Source: CAYNGH01 sp964396845
GTDB lineage: Bacteria; Vulcanimicrobiota; JAJTBE01; CAYNGH01
DNA length: 40,846 bases
Assembly (NCBI GenBank): GCA_964396845.1
Contig: CAYNGH010000014.1
Span: forward strand, 1-40,846
Direction of reading: 5' to 3'
A program made the translations under genes and the position numbers. Under the pieces are notes generated by a model. It worked only from the letters and a program-made list of their open reading frames with translations, was not told the origin of the DNA and made no database searches. Below are positions 1 through 7,618 of the stretch, one piece after another (the stretch's first letter is position 1; each line of letters starts with the position of its first letter).

Positions 1-877
1 CCCGCTTCAGCCGGAGAATACCCGCCCGGGGATTCTTGAACAGGCTGAACTGATCCCGATAACGGTAATAGGTGATGGCTGCGGCCAGCTCATCGGGCAT
101 GGCGCCGGTTTCAAGGATGTTGTCCTTCACCAGCCGGGGGCGGAAATCCGTAACCTCTCCCAGGATGTCACTGACTCCCCGGGCTTCCACGGCATCGGCG
201 CATTCAAAGGGACTGGTGCCCGCCACTCCCTTTGGAGGCTGAAAATTCATCTCGATACTGCCATACATTCTGGAAGCCTCCAGAAATATATCCAACTTGG
301 GGAATTCCTCCTGATTGAAAAAAGCCTCTTTTACCGTTACAGAAAGCCCCTTTTCCACATTACCCCGAATCTCCAGGGCAAATCTCCCGGAGGAATCTGA
401 ATCTTCGCCGGCGGGGGGATAGTGGGCTTCCCCGGTGAGTGATTCTTTTTCATCTTCCCTGTCTTCGCCGGGTTCTTCCCTGTGACTGGAGGCTGTATCC
501 ATCAGCCGTTTCAAGGCTGGGTCCTGATAAATATCATCCCGGATAAACTCCATGGAGTTGCTGATGACCACGGGACATCCCGAAGCCTTCTCCAGAACCG
601 GTTGAAGTGCCTCGAAAACCTCCCGGGCCTGATGATCAAAGGCATCAAAAACAAACTTTATATGAAAGCGATTCTTTCTGTCGGTGTCGATAAAGTCAGT
701 ATATTCCTTGAGATCCTCCAACAATTCCGGTGCCAGGGCTGTAGCATCAAATCCTTCAAGGGTCAGCTCCAGGATGTTTTCACTCCATTCCGAGGACAGG
801 TAACTGTCATGTTCTATCAGATACCACGAATTCCAAGTATTTATCAGGTTGGTTATTTCATTGATGGTAAGGTTCAT
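1..877 (-). CDS. Hypothetical protein, C-terminus cut by window edge
   Basis: The reading frame opens at an ATG (875-877) and stays open for 292 codons to the left edge, so the N-terminus is present and the C-terminus is missing. It starts 10 bases after the stop of the acetyltransferase gene, behind a GGAG-type ribosome binding site, so the two are probably co-transcribed. No signal peptide or membrane segment is visible. The first 130 residues look globular, residues 133-163 are a very acidic low-complexity linker (EEPGEDREDEKES and similar), and a second globular region follows from about 165. I do not recognise a family. The frame has no stop and codon use like the neighbours, so it is very likely a real gene, but its function is unknown. 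Confidence 0.75.
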   Translation of the reverse strand, partial: MNLTINEITNLINTWNSWYLIEHDSYLSSEWSENILELTLEGFDATALAPELLEDLKEYTDFIDTDRKNRFHIKFVFDAFDHQAREVFEALQPVLEKASGCPVVISNSMEFIRDDIYQDPALKRLMDTASSHREEPGEDREDEKESLTGEAHYPPAGEDSDSSGRFALEIRGNVEKGLSVTVKEAFFNQEEFPKLDIFLEASRMYGSIEMNFQPPKGVAGTSPFECADAVEARGVSDILGEVTDFRPRLVKDNILETGAMPDELAAAITYYRYRDQFSLFKNPRAGILRLKR

Positions 878-887
878 TTCATCTCCA

Positions 888-1523
888 TCAGGTTTTTTCT
901 CCGGCATTTTTTGTCCTGGTTATAACAGGATATTTCAGGAAATAAGTGCTGGCCCGATCCATAAAGTCCTTCCTGTCTATGATCATATTTACCTTGTGAA
1001 CCAGCTCTCCATTTATCAAATTTATGTCGGTGTTCTCCCCAATCTTTACAAAACCGCACTTGCCAAAGCACCGCTGGGCCCTAATATTGAAGCTGGCGGT
1101 ATCCAGCTCAACCCGGTGGACATTGATCCTGTTAAAAAGATAAAACAGCGCCGACATCATGGCCTGGGTCCCCAGACCATGATTGCGATGCTCGGCATTG
1201 CCGATGACAATGCCGATCCGGGCCAGAAGATTGGGATCGTGATACAGAGAATAGTTGACAAACCCCATCAGGGGACTGTCGGGAGTCCATATCCCCAGCA
1301 CTTCCATGGATGTTGCAAAGATATTGGTGAAATAATCCCTCACCAGCCTGTCAAGCTTGTTCTCCGGGGCCAGGATGCCAAAAGCCTCCCGGGTAAGATC
1401 CATATCGGTGAACCAGGCCCGTACTTGTAAAATATCCCTCCGCCGAAGGGGACGGAGAATACAGTCATCGGATATGATTTCCACATCGTTCTTTCCTTGA
1501 AAGAACATATCAAAGAGGTCCAT
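888..1523 (-). CDS. GNAT-family N-acetyltransferase (RimJ/RimL-like)
   Basis: Protein of 211 residues. It probably moves an acetyl group from acetyl-CoA to an amine; the substrate cannot be told. Visible family marks are the N-terminal pattern ILRPLRRRD (22-30), the acetyl-CoA pyrophosphate loop RNHGLG (113-118) in the R-x-x-G-x-G form, the strand HRVELDTASFNIRAQRCFGK (136-155), and the terminal GFVKIGE pattern typical of RimJ/RimL-type members. The N-terminal 15 residues and the C-terminal tail after about 180 extend slightly beyond the core fold. It is cytoplasmic, with no signal peptide. It lies just upstream of the edge-truncated unknown gene and is transcribed away from the zinc-ribbon/TPR gene. 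Family assignment is firm; a role in ribosomal protein or antibiotic acetylation would be guesswork. Confidence 0.85.
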   Translation of the reverse strand: MDLFDMFFQGKNDVEIISDDCILRPLRRRDILQVRAWFTDMDLTREAFGILAPENKLDRLVRDYFTNIFATSMEVLGIWTPDSPLMGFVNYSLYHDPNLLARIGIVIGNAEHRNHGLGTQAMMSALFYLFNRINVHRVELDTASFNIRAQRCFGKCGFVKIGENTDINLINGELVHKVNMIIDRKDFMDRASTYFLKYPVITRTKNAGEKT

Positions 1524-1664
1524 AAATCCAAATCATGCCAGGATCCGGAATAGAACTGCTTCGGCACCTGGAAAATTCAAGGTAGTCAAGAGTTCTTTAT
1601 GTCATTATTTTACCCTGCCATACCTGAGAAATCCCCTGTCCGGGGGGAGGGTTTTGGCCTTACT

Positions 1665-1757
1665 TGGAGGATATTGACACCTGGTGTAAAATAAATACTA
1701 AAGCACGGTCAAGCGCCGGGCAGGTATAATTCAACGGCGCCACCTGGAGGATATTGA
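1665..1757 (+). repeat. 13-bp direct repeat, two copies 80 bp apart
   Basis: TGGAGGATATTGA occurs at 1665-1677 and again at 1745-1757. The first copy includes the start of a TTGACA -35-like box; the second includes the ribosome binding site and runs into the start codon of the zinc-ribbon/TPR gene. It looks like a local duplication of a translation-start region. Confidence 0.5.
1674..1701 (+). promoter_or_regulatory. Candidate sigma-70-type promoter for zinc-ribbon/TPR gene
   Basis: A perfect TTGACA (1674-1679) is followed after 16 bases by TACTAA (1696-1701), in AT-rich sequence 55 bases upstream of the ATG at 1757. The -10 is a weak match, so this is a candidate read by eye only. Confidence 0.4.
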
Positions 1758-2644
1758 TGAGCGACAAGACAATCTGTCCCGCATGTGATACGGAAAATGC
1801 CTCAAACCATCGTTTCTGTTATTTCTGCGGCACCCCACTCAAGGAAGGCCTTGAAAAAAAGCTGACCCGGGAAGAAGCCCACAAACTGCTGGAGCTGTCC
1901 TTCGGTTTTGAAATAAACAATATGATAGACGAGGCCATCAGGGCATACTCCGCCATACTCGAGGTGAACCCCAAATATGCCGATGTCCATTTCAAGCTGG
2001 CCAATGCCCTGGAGGCAAAGGGATTGATTGCCAAGGCCATATCCGAATACCAGGCGGCAATCCGTATCAACAACAATTATCTTGACGCCCACCGGAAATT
2101 AGGCGAAGTCTATATGGACGAAGGCCTCCTGGAAGAAGCCAAAGAGGAGTTCCTCAAGGTTCTGTCCATCAAGATCCATTACGGCTACGCCGATGTTCAC
2201 AACAACCTGGGAGTCGCCTATGAAATGTCCGGGGATTACGAGAATGCCATCAGCTACTATCAGAAGGCCATCGAAATAAACCCCCGCTATGCCAAGGCTC
2301 ACTTCAACCTTGGAAACACTTACAGCACTCTTGAACGTTACAGCGAAGCAGTGGAAGAATACAAGGCCGGTCTTTCCACCTATGCCCGGGATGCCCTGTG
2401 TCACAACAACCTGGGAATAGCCCTTGCCTGTCTTGAGCTTATGGATGAGGCAGTGGATGCATTCCAGCAGGCCATAGCCCTGAAACCAGATTACTTCAGG
2501 GCACATCACAATCTGGCCAGCGCATATATGGAACTTGACCTCAGGGAAAAAGCCCTGGAGCAGTTCAGAAAGGCCCTGAAGCTTGATCCTGAAAACGGAG
2601 AGATTCTTGAAATCATCAGTGAACTCGAAGAAAGCGGAGTTTAA
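1757..2644 (+). CDS. Zinc-ribbon and TPR-repeat protein
   Basis: Protein of about 295 residues. I chose the ATG at 1757, which sits 6 bases after TGGAGG (1745-1750); a TTG directly before it in frame is less likely. The N-terminus is a zinc ribbon: Cys7-x2-Cys10, then Cys21-x2-Cys24 (CPAC ... CYFCG), a double-zinc-ribbon-like module expected to bind one Zn. From about residue 35 to the end come seven to eight TPR units, with the usual A-x-x-x-L-G and A-x-A-x-x-Y-x-A-I-x-x-N-P signatures (for example residues 178-195). Such proteins are cytoplasmic scaffolds for protein partners. A J-domain/TPR gene follows 42 bases later, so a shared role in protein handling is plausible but inferred. Confidence 0.85.
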   Translation: MSDKTICPACDTENASNHRFCYFCGTPLKEGLEKKLTREEAHKLLELSFGFEINNMIDEAIRAYSAILEVNPKYADVHFKLANALEAKGLIAKAISEYQAAIRINNNYLDAHRKLGEVYMDEGLLEEAKEEFLKVLSIKIHYGYADVHNNLGVAYEMSGDYENAISYYQKAIEINPRYAKAHFNLGNTYSTLERYSEAVEEYKAGLSTYARDALCHNNLGIALACLELMDEAVDAFQQAIALKPDYFRAHHNLASAYMELDLREKALEQFRKALKLDPENGEILEIISELEESGV

Positions 2645-2686
2645 GGGAATCTGAAAAACTGGATCATAGGAAGGACTTAAGGTTTC

Positions 2687-3319
2687 ATGGCAATCGAAAG
2701 AGATTATTACAAAGTTCTGGGGGTCCCGCCGACTGCTTCCCCGGACGAAATACGCAAGGCATACCGGATGCTTTCCAAGAAATACCATCCTGATCTGAAC
2801 CCCAACCTGCGCACCATCGCCGAGGATCGGATGAAGGAGCTGGTCAACACCTACAATGTCCTTAATAACCCGGCCAAGCGCAAGGACTATGACAAAAAGC
2901 CCCAGTTTCAGATCCGCCGGTTCAAGAAGAGCCAGAGAAAAAAAGAAAAAAAAGACACCAAGAAATCAAAATTCAAAAAAGAGCCATCCCTGCTGGAACG
3001 TTTCCTTTCGCCATTTTTAAAAAAGAAGGAAGATGAAGGCAAAGATTCCCAGGTGGATTACAAGCAGGCCGATGTTCATTTCACCCTGGGCCTGTCAATG
3101 GCAGAGCAGGAATCCTTCTACGAACAGGCCAAGGGCGAGTTCAAGCTCTCCATCAAATTTGACCCGGATTTCACCGAGGCATATTACGACCTGGCCCTGA
3201 TGTGTTACAAGCTGGGGCAGTTTGAAGAAGCCCGGATAAACTTCCAGAAGGTCCTCCAGCACGATCAGGACGATGCCATGGCCCGCAAGATGGTGGCCAT
3301 GCTTCGGGATGATTTCTGA
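2687..3319 (+). CDS. J-domain (DnaJ-like) protein with C-terminal TPR
   Basis: Protein of 210 residues. Residues 5-70 are a J domain with the invariant HPD tripeptide (34-36) in KKYHPDLNP, so it should stimulate the ATPase of an Hsp70 (DnaK). There is no Gly/Phe region and no DnaJ zinc-finger domain, so this is a class III J protein rather than DnaJ itself. Residues 75-120 are a very basic, Lys-rich linker (KKSQRKKEKKDTKKS), which could bind nucleic acid or acidic partners. Residues 128-205 form about two TPR units (YKQADVHFTLGLSMAEQE; AYYDLALMCYKLGQFEEA). It lies 42 bases after the zinc-ribbon/TPR gene and is followed by a clear terminator, so these two genes probably form one transcription unit. 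Confidence 0.88.
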   Translation: MAIERDYYKVLGVPPTASPDEIRKAYRMLSKKYHPDLNPNLRTIAEDRMKELVNTYNVLNNPAKRKDYDKKPQFQIRRFKKSQRKKEKKDTKKSKFKKEPSLLERFLSPFLKKKEDEGKDSQVDYKQADVHFTLGLSMAEQESFYEQAKGEFKLSIKFDPDFTEAYYDLALMCYKLGQFEEARINFQKVLQHDQDDAMARKMVAMLRDDF

Positions 3320-3341
3320 TTGAATCCCGTCTATAGTCAAG

Positions 3342-3365
3342 AGGCAGGCTTGTCCTGCCTTTTTT
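3342..3365 (+). terminator. Rho-independent terminator after J-domain gene
   Basis: AGGCAGG (3342-3348) pairs with CCTGCCT (3354-3360) around a 5-base loop, followed directly by a run of T to 3365. It separates the TPR/J-domain unit from the decarboxylase gene, which starts 18 bases later. Confidence 0.85.
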
Positions 3366-3382
3366 ACAGGGGGAGATAAAAC

Positions 3383-4816
3383 ATGAACCCTGGAATTAAT
3401 CACAACCTGCCCGTTCATCAATTCATGGAGCGATACCTGTCCCGGGACAGAATACCTTTTCATACTCCCGGCCACAAGGGCACCCTGCTGAATGAGTGCA
3501 ACCTCGGGGATATGCCGGTTGCAGATATTCCCGATGATCTTTGCGGTTTTCCCGGAGTCCTGGAAAAATCCCAGCAGATGGCTGCCAACCTCTTGTGGAC
3601 AAGCGCCACATATTTCCTGACCAACGGCTCCACGGCAGGAGTTCAGGCGATGTTTCTGACCATTCTTCAGCCGGGGATGAAAGTCATTGTGGGCAGAAAT
3701 CTCCATATGTCAGCGGTTTCTGCCATGATTATGACAGGAGCAGTACCTGTTTATGTGCCGGTGGAGTATGACAGCCAGGGAATTCCTCTGAATATCACTC
3801 CCGGGAGAATCCGGGAGGTGGCCCGACAGCATCCCGATGCCGTGGCGGTATTTGTCACATCACCCTCATATCTGGGAGTATGCGCAGATCTGGAGGAAAT
3901 ATGCCAGGTGACCCGGCAATACCGGATGCATCTCCTATCTGACGAAGCCTGGGGAGCGCATTTTCCCTTCGGCAACGACCTGCCCATCAGCGCCCTGAAG
4001 GCAGGAGCCTCCATGGCAGTTCACGGATCCCATAAAACCCTGCCGGTCCTCACCGGGGGAGCAATGCTCCATGTGATGAATGACGATATTCCCAAAGACC
4101 GGGTGGAGGAATGCCTTTCCATGGTTCAGACATCCAGCCCCAACCTCCTTTTTTATCTCTCTCTGGAAAGAGCGGTAAGCATGATGAAGGTTCAAGGCCC
4201 GGCCCTGCTCCATACCGCCCGCAGGAACAGGGATCAGGCAGTTGCAAAAATTCAGGAGATAATGCCTGGTTTTCTGGCTGATTTTGACACAATCCCTGGC
4301 TTTGATATGGATCCCCTGAAACTGCTCCTTCGCACCTGCCCCCAACAGACGGGAATAACTGGAACCCAGCTGGCGGAAATGCTGATCCGCCGGGGAAGCA
4401 TAATCCCGGAGATGGCGGATCAGGATGCAGTCCTTTTCATTTTTACCGGCTTTGAATCCCCCGGCGACGGAACTGCCCTGGTAGAAGAGCTGGCGACAGT
4501 TTACCAGGCCCTGTCATCCCGGGGGGATCCCTCACATTTTAAAGACCAGCCTCTCATCATGGCAGACATCCCCAGACAGGCGATGAGTCCCAGAGAAGCT
4601 TTCTTCTCCCGGGGATGGAAGGTCCCCCTTGAAAGCAGTGAAGGCCGGGTCTGCCGGACCGGTCTTGTTCCATATCCTCCGGGGATTCCAGTGTTCCTCC
4701 CCGGCGAGATCATCACCGGCGACGGGGTAGCCCACATAATGTCAGTTATTGATCATGGAGGCGTGGTGCGGGGACTTTCGGGAGATGACGGCGGTTGTTA
4801 TGTGGATGTAATCTGA
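3383..4816 (+). CDS. Orn/Lys/Arg decarboxylase, PLP fold type I
   Basis: Protein of 477 residues, the size of the short decarboxylases of the Orn/Lys/Arg major group rather than the roughly 700-residue enterobacterial form. It should remove CO2 from arginine, lysine or ornithine to give a polyamine precursor; which substrate cannot be read here. Marks of the family: FHTPGHKG (26-33), FLTNGSTAG (78-86) for phosphate contact, SDEAWGAHF (186-194) carrying the Asp that binds the PLP pyridine nitrogen, and GSHKT (215-219) with the Schiff-base lysine K218. All expected catalytic residues are present. The C-terminal small domain is complete. The ATG at 3383 follows AGGGGGAG with good spacing. It has its own space between a terminator upstream and an unknown secreted gene 128 bases downstream. 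Confidence 0.9.
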   Translation: MNPGINHNLPVHQFMERYLSRDRIPFHTPGHKGTLLNECNLGDMPVADIPDDLCGFPGVLEKSQQMAANLLWTSATYFLTNGSTAGVQAMFLTILQPGMKVIVGRNLHMSAVSAMIMTGAVPVYVPVEYDSQGIPLNITPGRIREVARQHPDAVAVFVTSPSYLGVCADLEEICQVTRQYRMHLLSDEAWGAHFPFGNDLPISALKAGASMAVHGSHKTLPVLTGGAMLHVMNDDIPKDRVEECLSMVQTSSPNLLFYLSLERAVSMMKVQGPALLHTARRNRDQAVAKIQEIMPGFLADFDTIPGFDMDPLKLLLRTCPQQTGITGTQLAEMLIRRGSIIPEMADQDAVLFIFTGFESPGDGTALVEELATVYQALSSRGDPSHFKDQPLIMADIPRQAMSPREAFFSRGWKVPLESSEGRVCRTGLVPYPPGIPVFLPGEIITGDGVAHIMSVIDHGGVVRGLSGDDGGCYVDVI

Positions 4817-4944
4817 GTCAGGGAGGCATTTCCAACCAGGCATCAAATTTTAATCTATCCCAGGAATCTGGAAATAATCGCCCCGGCCTGGCGGACAGAT
4901 GACAGAGGAACTGCTATTATCATCAAAAACCCGGAGGAATCCAA

Positions 4945-5751
4945 ATGAAAATTTCAAGAATCATCCCGGTGATCATTTTAGCCTTTATGGCATCACTTTT
5001 TTGTGTTTCAGTAGCGACGGCACGGAGTCGTTATTCCGACAGTCCCCGGGAAATCATCATCCAGATGAAGACCAGCCGGGGAGTCGCCTCCCAGATATAC
5101 CGTCAGGTTCAGGTTCCTGATTTCACTCTGTATGGCGACGGGCGGGTAGTTTTTTCCCGGACAGATCACCTGGAAAACCAGTTTCTTTACGAGGCAAAAC
5201 TGGATGGGGACTATATCAATTTCCTGCTGGACTACCTGGAATCCGAAGGTTTCTGGGATATGAATGAAAACTATCTGAACCTTACGGTGGAAGGCCTGGA
5301 CACCACCACCATATCTGTCAGAACCCGGGAAAAACAAAAATCCATCCGGGTTTACGGCCTTCTTCTGGCAGCCCGCCAGAGGATGATCCCCTCGGGGCTG
5401 GCCAATATATACCGCCAACTGACTGAGTTCAACCGGGAAGACGAAGTAAGGTATAATCCCGATAAGATTACCCTGCTGGTTTACCGCTATGACGGCGAGA
5501 TTCCCCAGGATGCCAACAGAATCAACTGGAAGGTTTCCGGGATAAAACTGGCAGACTATGCCCACCAGGAAAAATCCCTGATGGTTCGCTACAAAGAAAC
5601 AGTGATAACCGGAGAAGAAAAGGACAAAATCCTGGGCTTTATCCTGGATAAGACTCTATACGGCAACCGGGCGGGGTTCTTCGCCAACTTCTTCCACAAT
5701 CACCGCCAGCTGTTCAAGGTGGCCTACCGTCCCCATCTCCCTTATGAATAA
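4945..5751 (+). CDS. Secreted hypothetical protein
   Basis: Protein of 268 residues with a clear signal peptide: basic start MKISR, hydrophobic stretch to about residue 22, and a likely signal-peptidase-I site near SVATARS. The start follows GGAGG with 7 to 8 bases spacing. The mature part has the phrase PDFTLYGDGRVVFSR, a pattern seen in several uncharacterised exported proteins that read like small beta-rich domains, followed by a long helical-looking segment. No lipobox, no catalytic motif and no transmembrane helix after the signal are visible. It ends 11 bases short of the convergent lipoprotein gene and has no obvious terminator. Function unknown; periplasmic or surface location is inferred from the signal alone. 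Confidence 0.75.
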   Translation: MKISRIIPVIILAFMASLFCVSVATARSRYSDSPREIIIQMKTSRGVASQIYRQVQVPDFTLYGDGRVVFSRTDHLENQFLYEAKLDGDYINFLLDYLESEGFWDMNENYLNLTVEGLDTTTISVRTREKQKSIRVYGLLLAARQRMIPSGLANIYRQLTEFNREDEVRYNPDKITLLVYRYDGEIPQDANRINWKVSGIKLADYAHQEKSLMVRYKETVITGEEKDKILGFILDKTLYGNRAGFFANFFHNHRQLFKVAYRPHLPYE

Positions 5752-5762
5752 ACCCCCGAAGC

Positions 5763-7301
5763 TCAGGGTTCAAGATACTGCATCACCGTAGCCCTGGCAG
5801 AGGAATTATCTTCAAAGATAAAATACGGAGTTCCCTGTTGAACAGCCATGGATATACGCCAGTCATCCAGGGAGGCAAAACCGGGAACTCCCACCCGAAC
5901 CCAGTCGCCGCCGTCAAAGCGCATAACTTTGATTCTGTCCATATCACCCTCATCGGCAAAGATGACATAAGGCACCTGGTTTTGAATCACAAAATCGATG
6001 TAATCGGCCTTGCCTGAAGAGAAGCCCTTGTTGCCTACCGGTTGCCACGATGTACCGTCAAAACGCATCACCACGATCTTCCCTCCCAGGGAGTCGTCGG
6101 AATAAGCAACCCAGGGCTGGCCAAGAGATGATTCCAGGCTGACAAAATCCGCCCCACCATCGGAGAACTGCCTGTCCCCCACCAGCACCCAGGCCGAGGA
6201 ACCCTCGTCATATTTCATCACCGTGACACCGTTTTCATTTGGCCCCGAACTGTCATGATCCACATAGGCAATGTACAGCTGGCCGTTGATGTCCCGCAAT
6301 GAAGGATAACTGGCCTCCCCGGAGGAAAAGCCCCGGGTTCCCAGGTAATCCCAGTCAGTTCCGTCAAAATGCATGACCGAGGCCCTGTATTCAATCCCCG
6401 ACAGGTCAGCCCCGTCACTGTAAGCCACGCATGGCCTGCCATTTAGAAAAGCCAAGGATATCCCCAGGGCCATATCATCGGTGAAACCCCTGGGGCCTGT
6501 CATTTCCCAGTTTTCGTCGTTGAACCTGTGGAGAGTACATTTGCCGTCAAAGGACACATCAGTATAAGCAAGGTAAATATCACCGTCAAGTTCCTTCAGA
6601 TCATGAAAGGCTGTTTCATCGGTGGTCACAGGACTGCCCAGGGGATTCCACTGGGGACTGGCCCCGGCCCTGTCATAAGCCATAACCATGGCCCCCAGGG
6701 TCAGGTCTGAATAAGCGGCGTAAACCATGGTATCCGCCGTCAGAAGGGTGCAGAAACCAGCGATGCCATCGGAAATATCCCTCTCTCCCAGCTCAGTCCA
6801 TGTTCCCTGGCCAGGCATTACCATCAGATGAAAATCTTCGTTGACTGTCTGGTTCTGAAGCACAGAAACATCCCGCCCGGCATTGAAGTAGCCTCCCCGG
6901 GAGAGGAGCATGGAATAATCTCCCACCCCCTGGCCGGAAAAACGGTAAAAACCGCTGTCGTCGGTAAAAGTCGAATCCTGATCATCCCGACGGGTAATGG
7001 TGACCAGAACTCCGCTAATATCACTGCCGGTGTAAAAACTTGACACATTCCCCTGAATAGTCCCGGTGGGTTCCGGGGGGTCCGGGGTTTCCGTGGGATC
7101 CGGCGAAGGTGACGGTGTTATGGTGGGTGACGGAGATGGAGAAACAGTTCCCGTGGGGGAAGGACTGGCAGTGGGAGTGATCGGCGGGGGAGCTGATCCA
7201 CCGCCTCCACCGCCTCCTCCGCCACAGCCGGGCACCCACAGGCACAGCATCAGGACCGTCAGGATAATATGAAAACTCCAAAAGGCAAACCTCTTATTCA
7301 T
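5763..7301 (-). CDS. Lipoprotein with poly-Gly/PST linker and propeller-like repeats
   Basis: I start this at the ATG 7299-7301 (512 residues), because the longer frame begins with 28 residues unlike a signal peptide. The signal MNKRFAFWSFHIILTVLMLC leads to Cys25 in VPGC, a fair lipobox. Nine glycines follow the cysteine, then about 45 residues of Pro/Ser/Thr-rich spacer. Next is a carboxypeptidase-regulatory-like beta sandwich (GTIQGNVSSFYTGSDISGVL, with DDSGFYRFSG), then from about residue 165 to the end at least six repeats of the form GxRxFSxGxAxxxSLxxxxGxxYIAYxD...VMRFDGxxWxxVG. These should fold as a beta-propeller. No enzyme motif is visible; a surface-exposed binding role is inferred. 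The gene converges on the secreted unknown at 4945. Confidence 0.82.
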   Translation of the reverse strand: MNKRFAFWSFHIILTVLMLCLWVPGCGGGGGGGGGSAPPPITPTASPSPTGTVSPSPSPTITPSPSPDPTETPDPPEPTGTIQGNVSSFYTGSDISGVLVTITRRDDQDSTFTDDSGFYRFSGQGVGDYSMLLSRGGYFNAGRDVSVLQNQTVNEDFHLMVMPGQGTWTELGERDISDGIAGFCTLLTADTMVYAAYSDLTLGAMVMAYDRAGASPQWNPLGSPVTTDETAFHDLKELDGDIYLAYTDVSFDGKCTLHRFNDENWEMTGPRGFTDDMALGISLAFLNGRPCVAYSDGADLSGIEYRASVMHFDGTDWDYLGTRGFSSGEASYPSLRDINGQLYIAYVDHDSSGPNENGVTVMKYDEGSSAWVLVGDRQFSDGGADFVSLESSLGQPWVAYSDDSLGGKIVVMRFDGTSWQPVGNKGFSSGKADYIDFVIQNQVPYVIFADEGDMDRIKVMRFDGGDWVRVGVPGFASLDDWRISMAVQQGTPYFIFEDNSSARATVMQYLEP

Positions 7302-7341
7302 AGACAGGGGATCATCCTCTCGATATAATTCTGACAAACTG

Positions 7342-7350
7342 ATTATAGCA
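7342..7350 (-). promoter_or_regulatory. Extended -10 promoter of propeller lipoprotein gene
   Basis: On the minus strand TGCTATAAT is read here: a consensus TATAAT (7342-7347) with the extended TG. The -35 region is poor, which an extended -10 can compensate. It lies about 40 bases upstream of the chosen ATG and inside the longer open frame, which supports the shorter start. Confidence 0.5.
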
Positions 7351-7471
7351 CATTCTCCCGGTATGACTCCAGTTTTATTTATCATTCCATATTTTTTTCC
7401 GGTTTCTGCCGATAATCGTATAAGAAGGGTATAATTATTCTTGTGGAAACATAAAATTTTTCCATATTTAC

Positions 7472-7499
7472 TTGTTGATTGTAACTATTTTTGTTGATT
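7472..7499 (+). repeat. Direct repeat TTGTTGATT upstream of FlhA/FliG-like gene
   Basis: TTGTTGATT at 7472-7480 and 7491-7499, start-to-start 19 bp, in AT-rich sequence just before a TAAAAT -10-like hexamer (7506-7511). It could be an operator; this is inference from position only. Confidence 0.3.
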
Positions 7500-7618
7500 A
7501 TCTGTTAAAATAGACATGGGGCCATGGCGGAAGGTCAGGGGACTGCAACAGATTATCTGAAAGAAAACCGCCTTCTGCCGGATAATAACAGTATTGAGGT
7601 CATTTTTAACCGAAGATA

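Larger units (their letters stand above)
7302..7618. other. Divergent intergenic region, 317 bp
   Basis: AT-rich spacer between the lipoprotein gene (leftward) and the FlhA/FliG-like gene (rightward). It holds the leftward promoter candidate at 7342-7350 and the TTGTTGATT direct repeat at 7472-7499. I see no gene, tRNA or convincing terminator in it. Confidence 0.6.

Noticed and set aside
849..1430. 193-codon plus-strand frame
   Set aside because: It is the antisense shadow of the GNAT gene, which has clear motifs.
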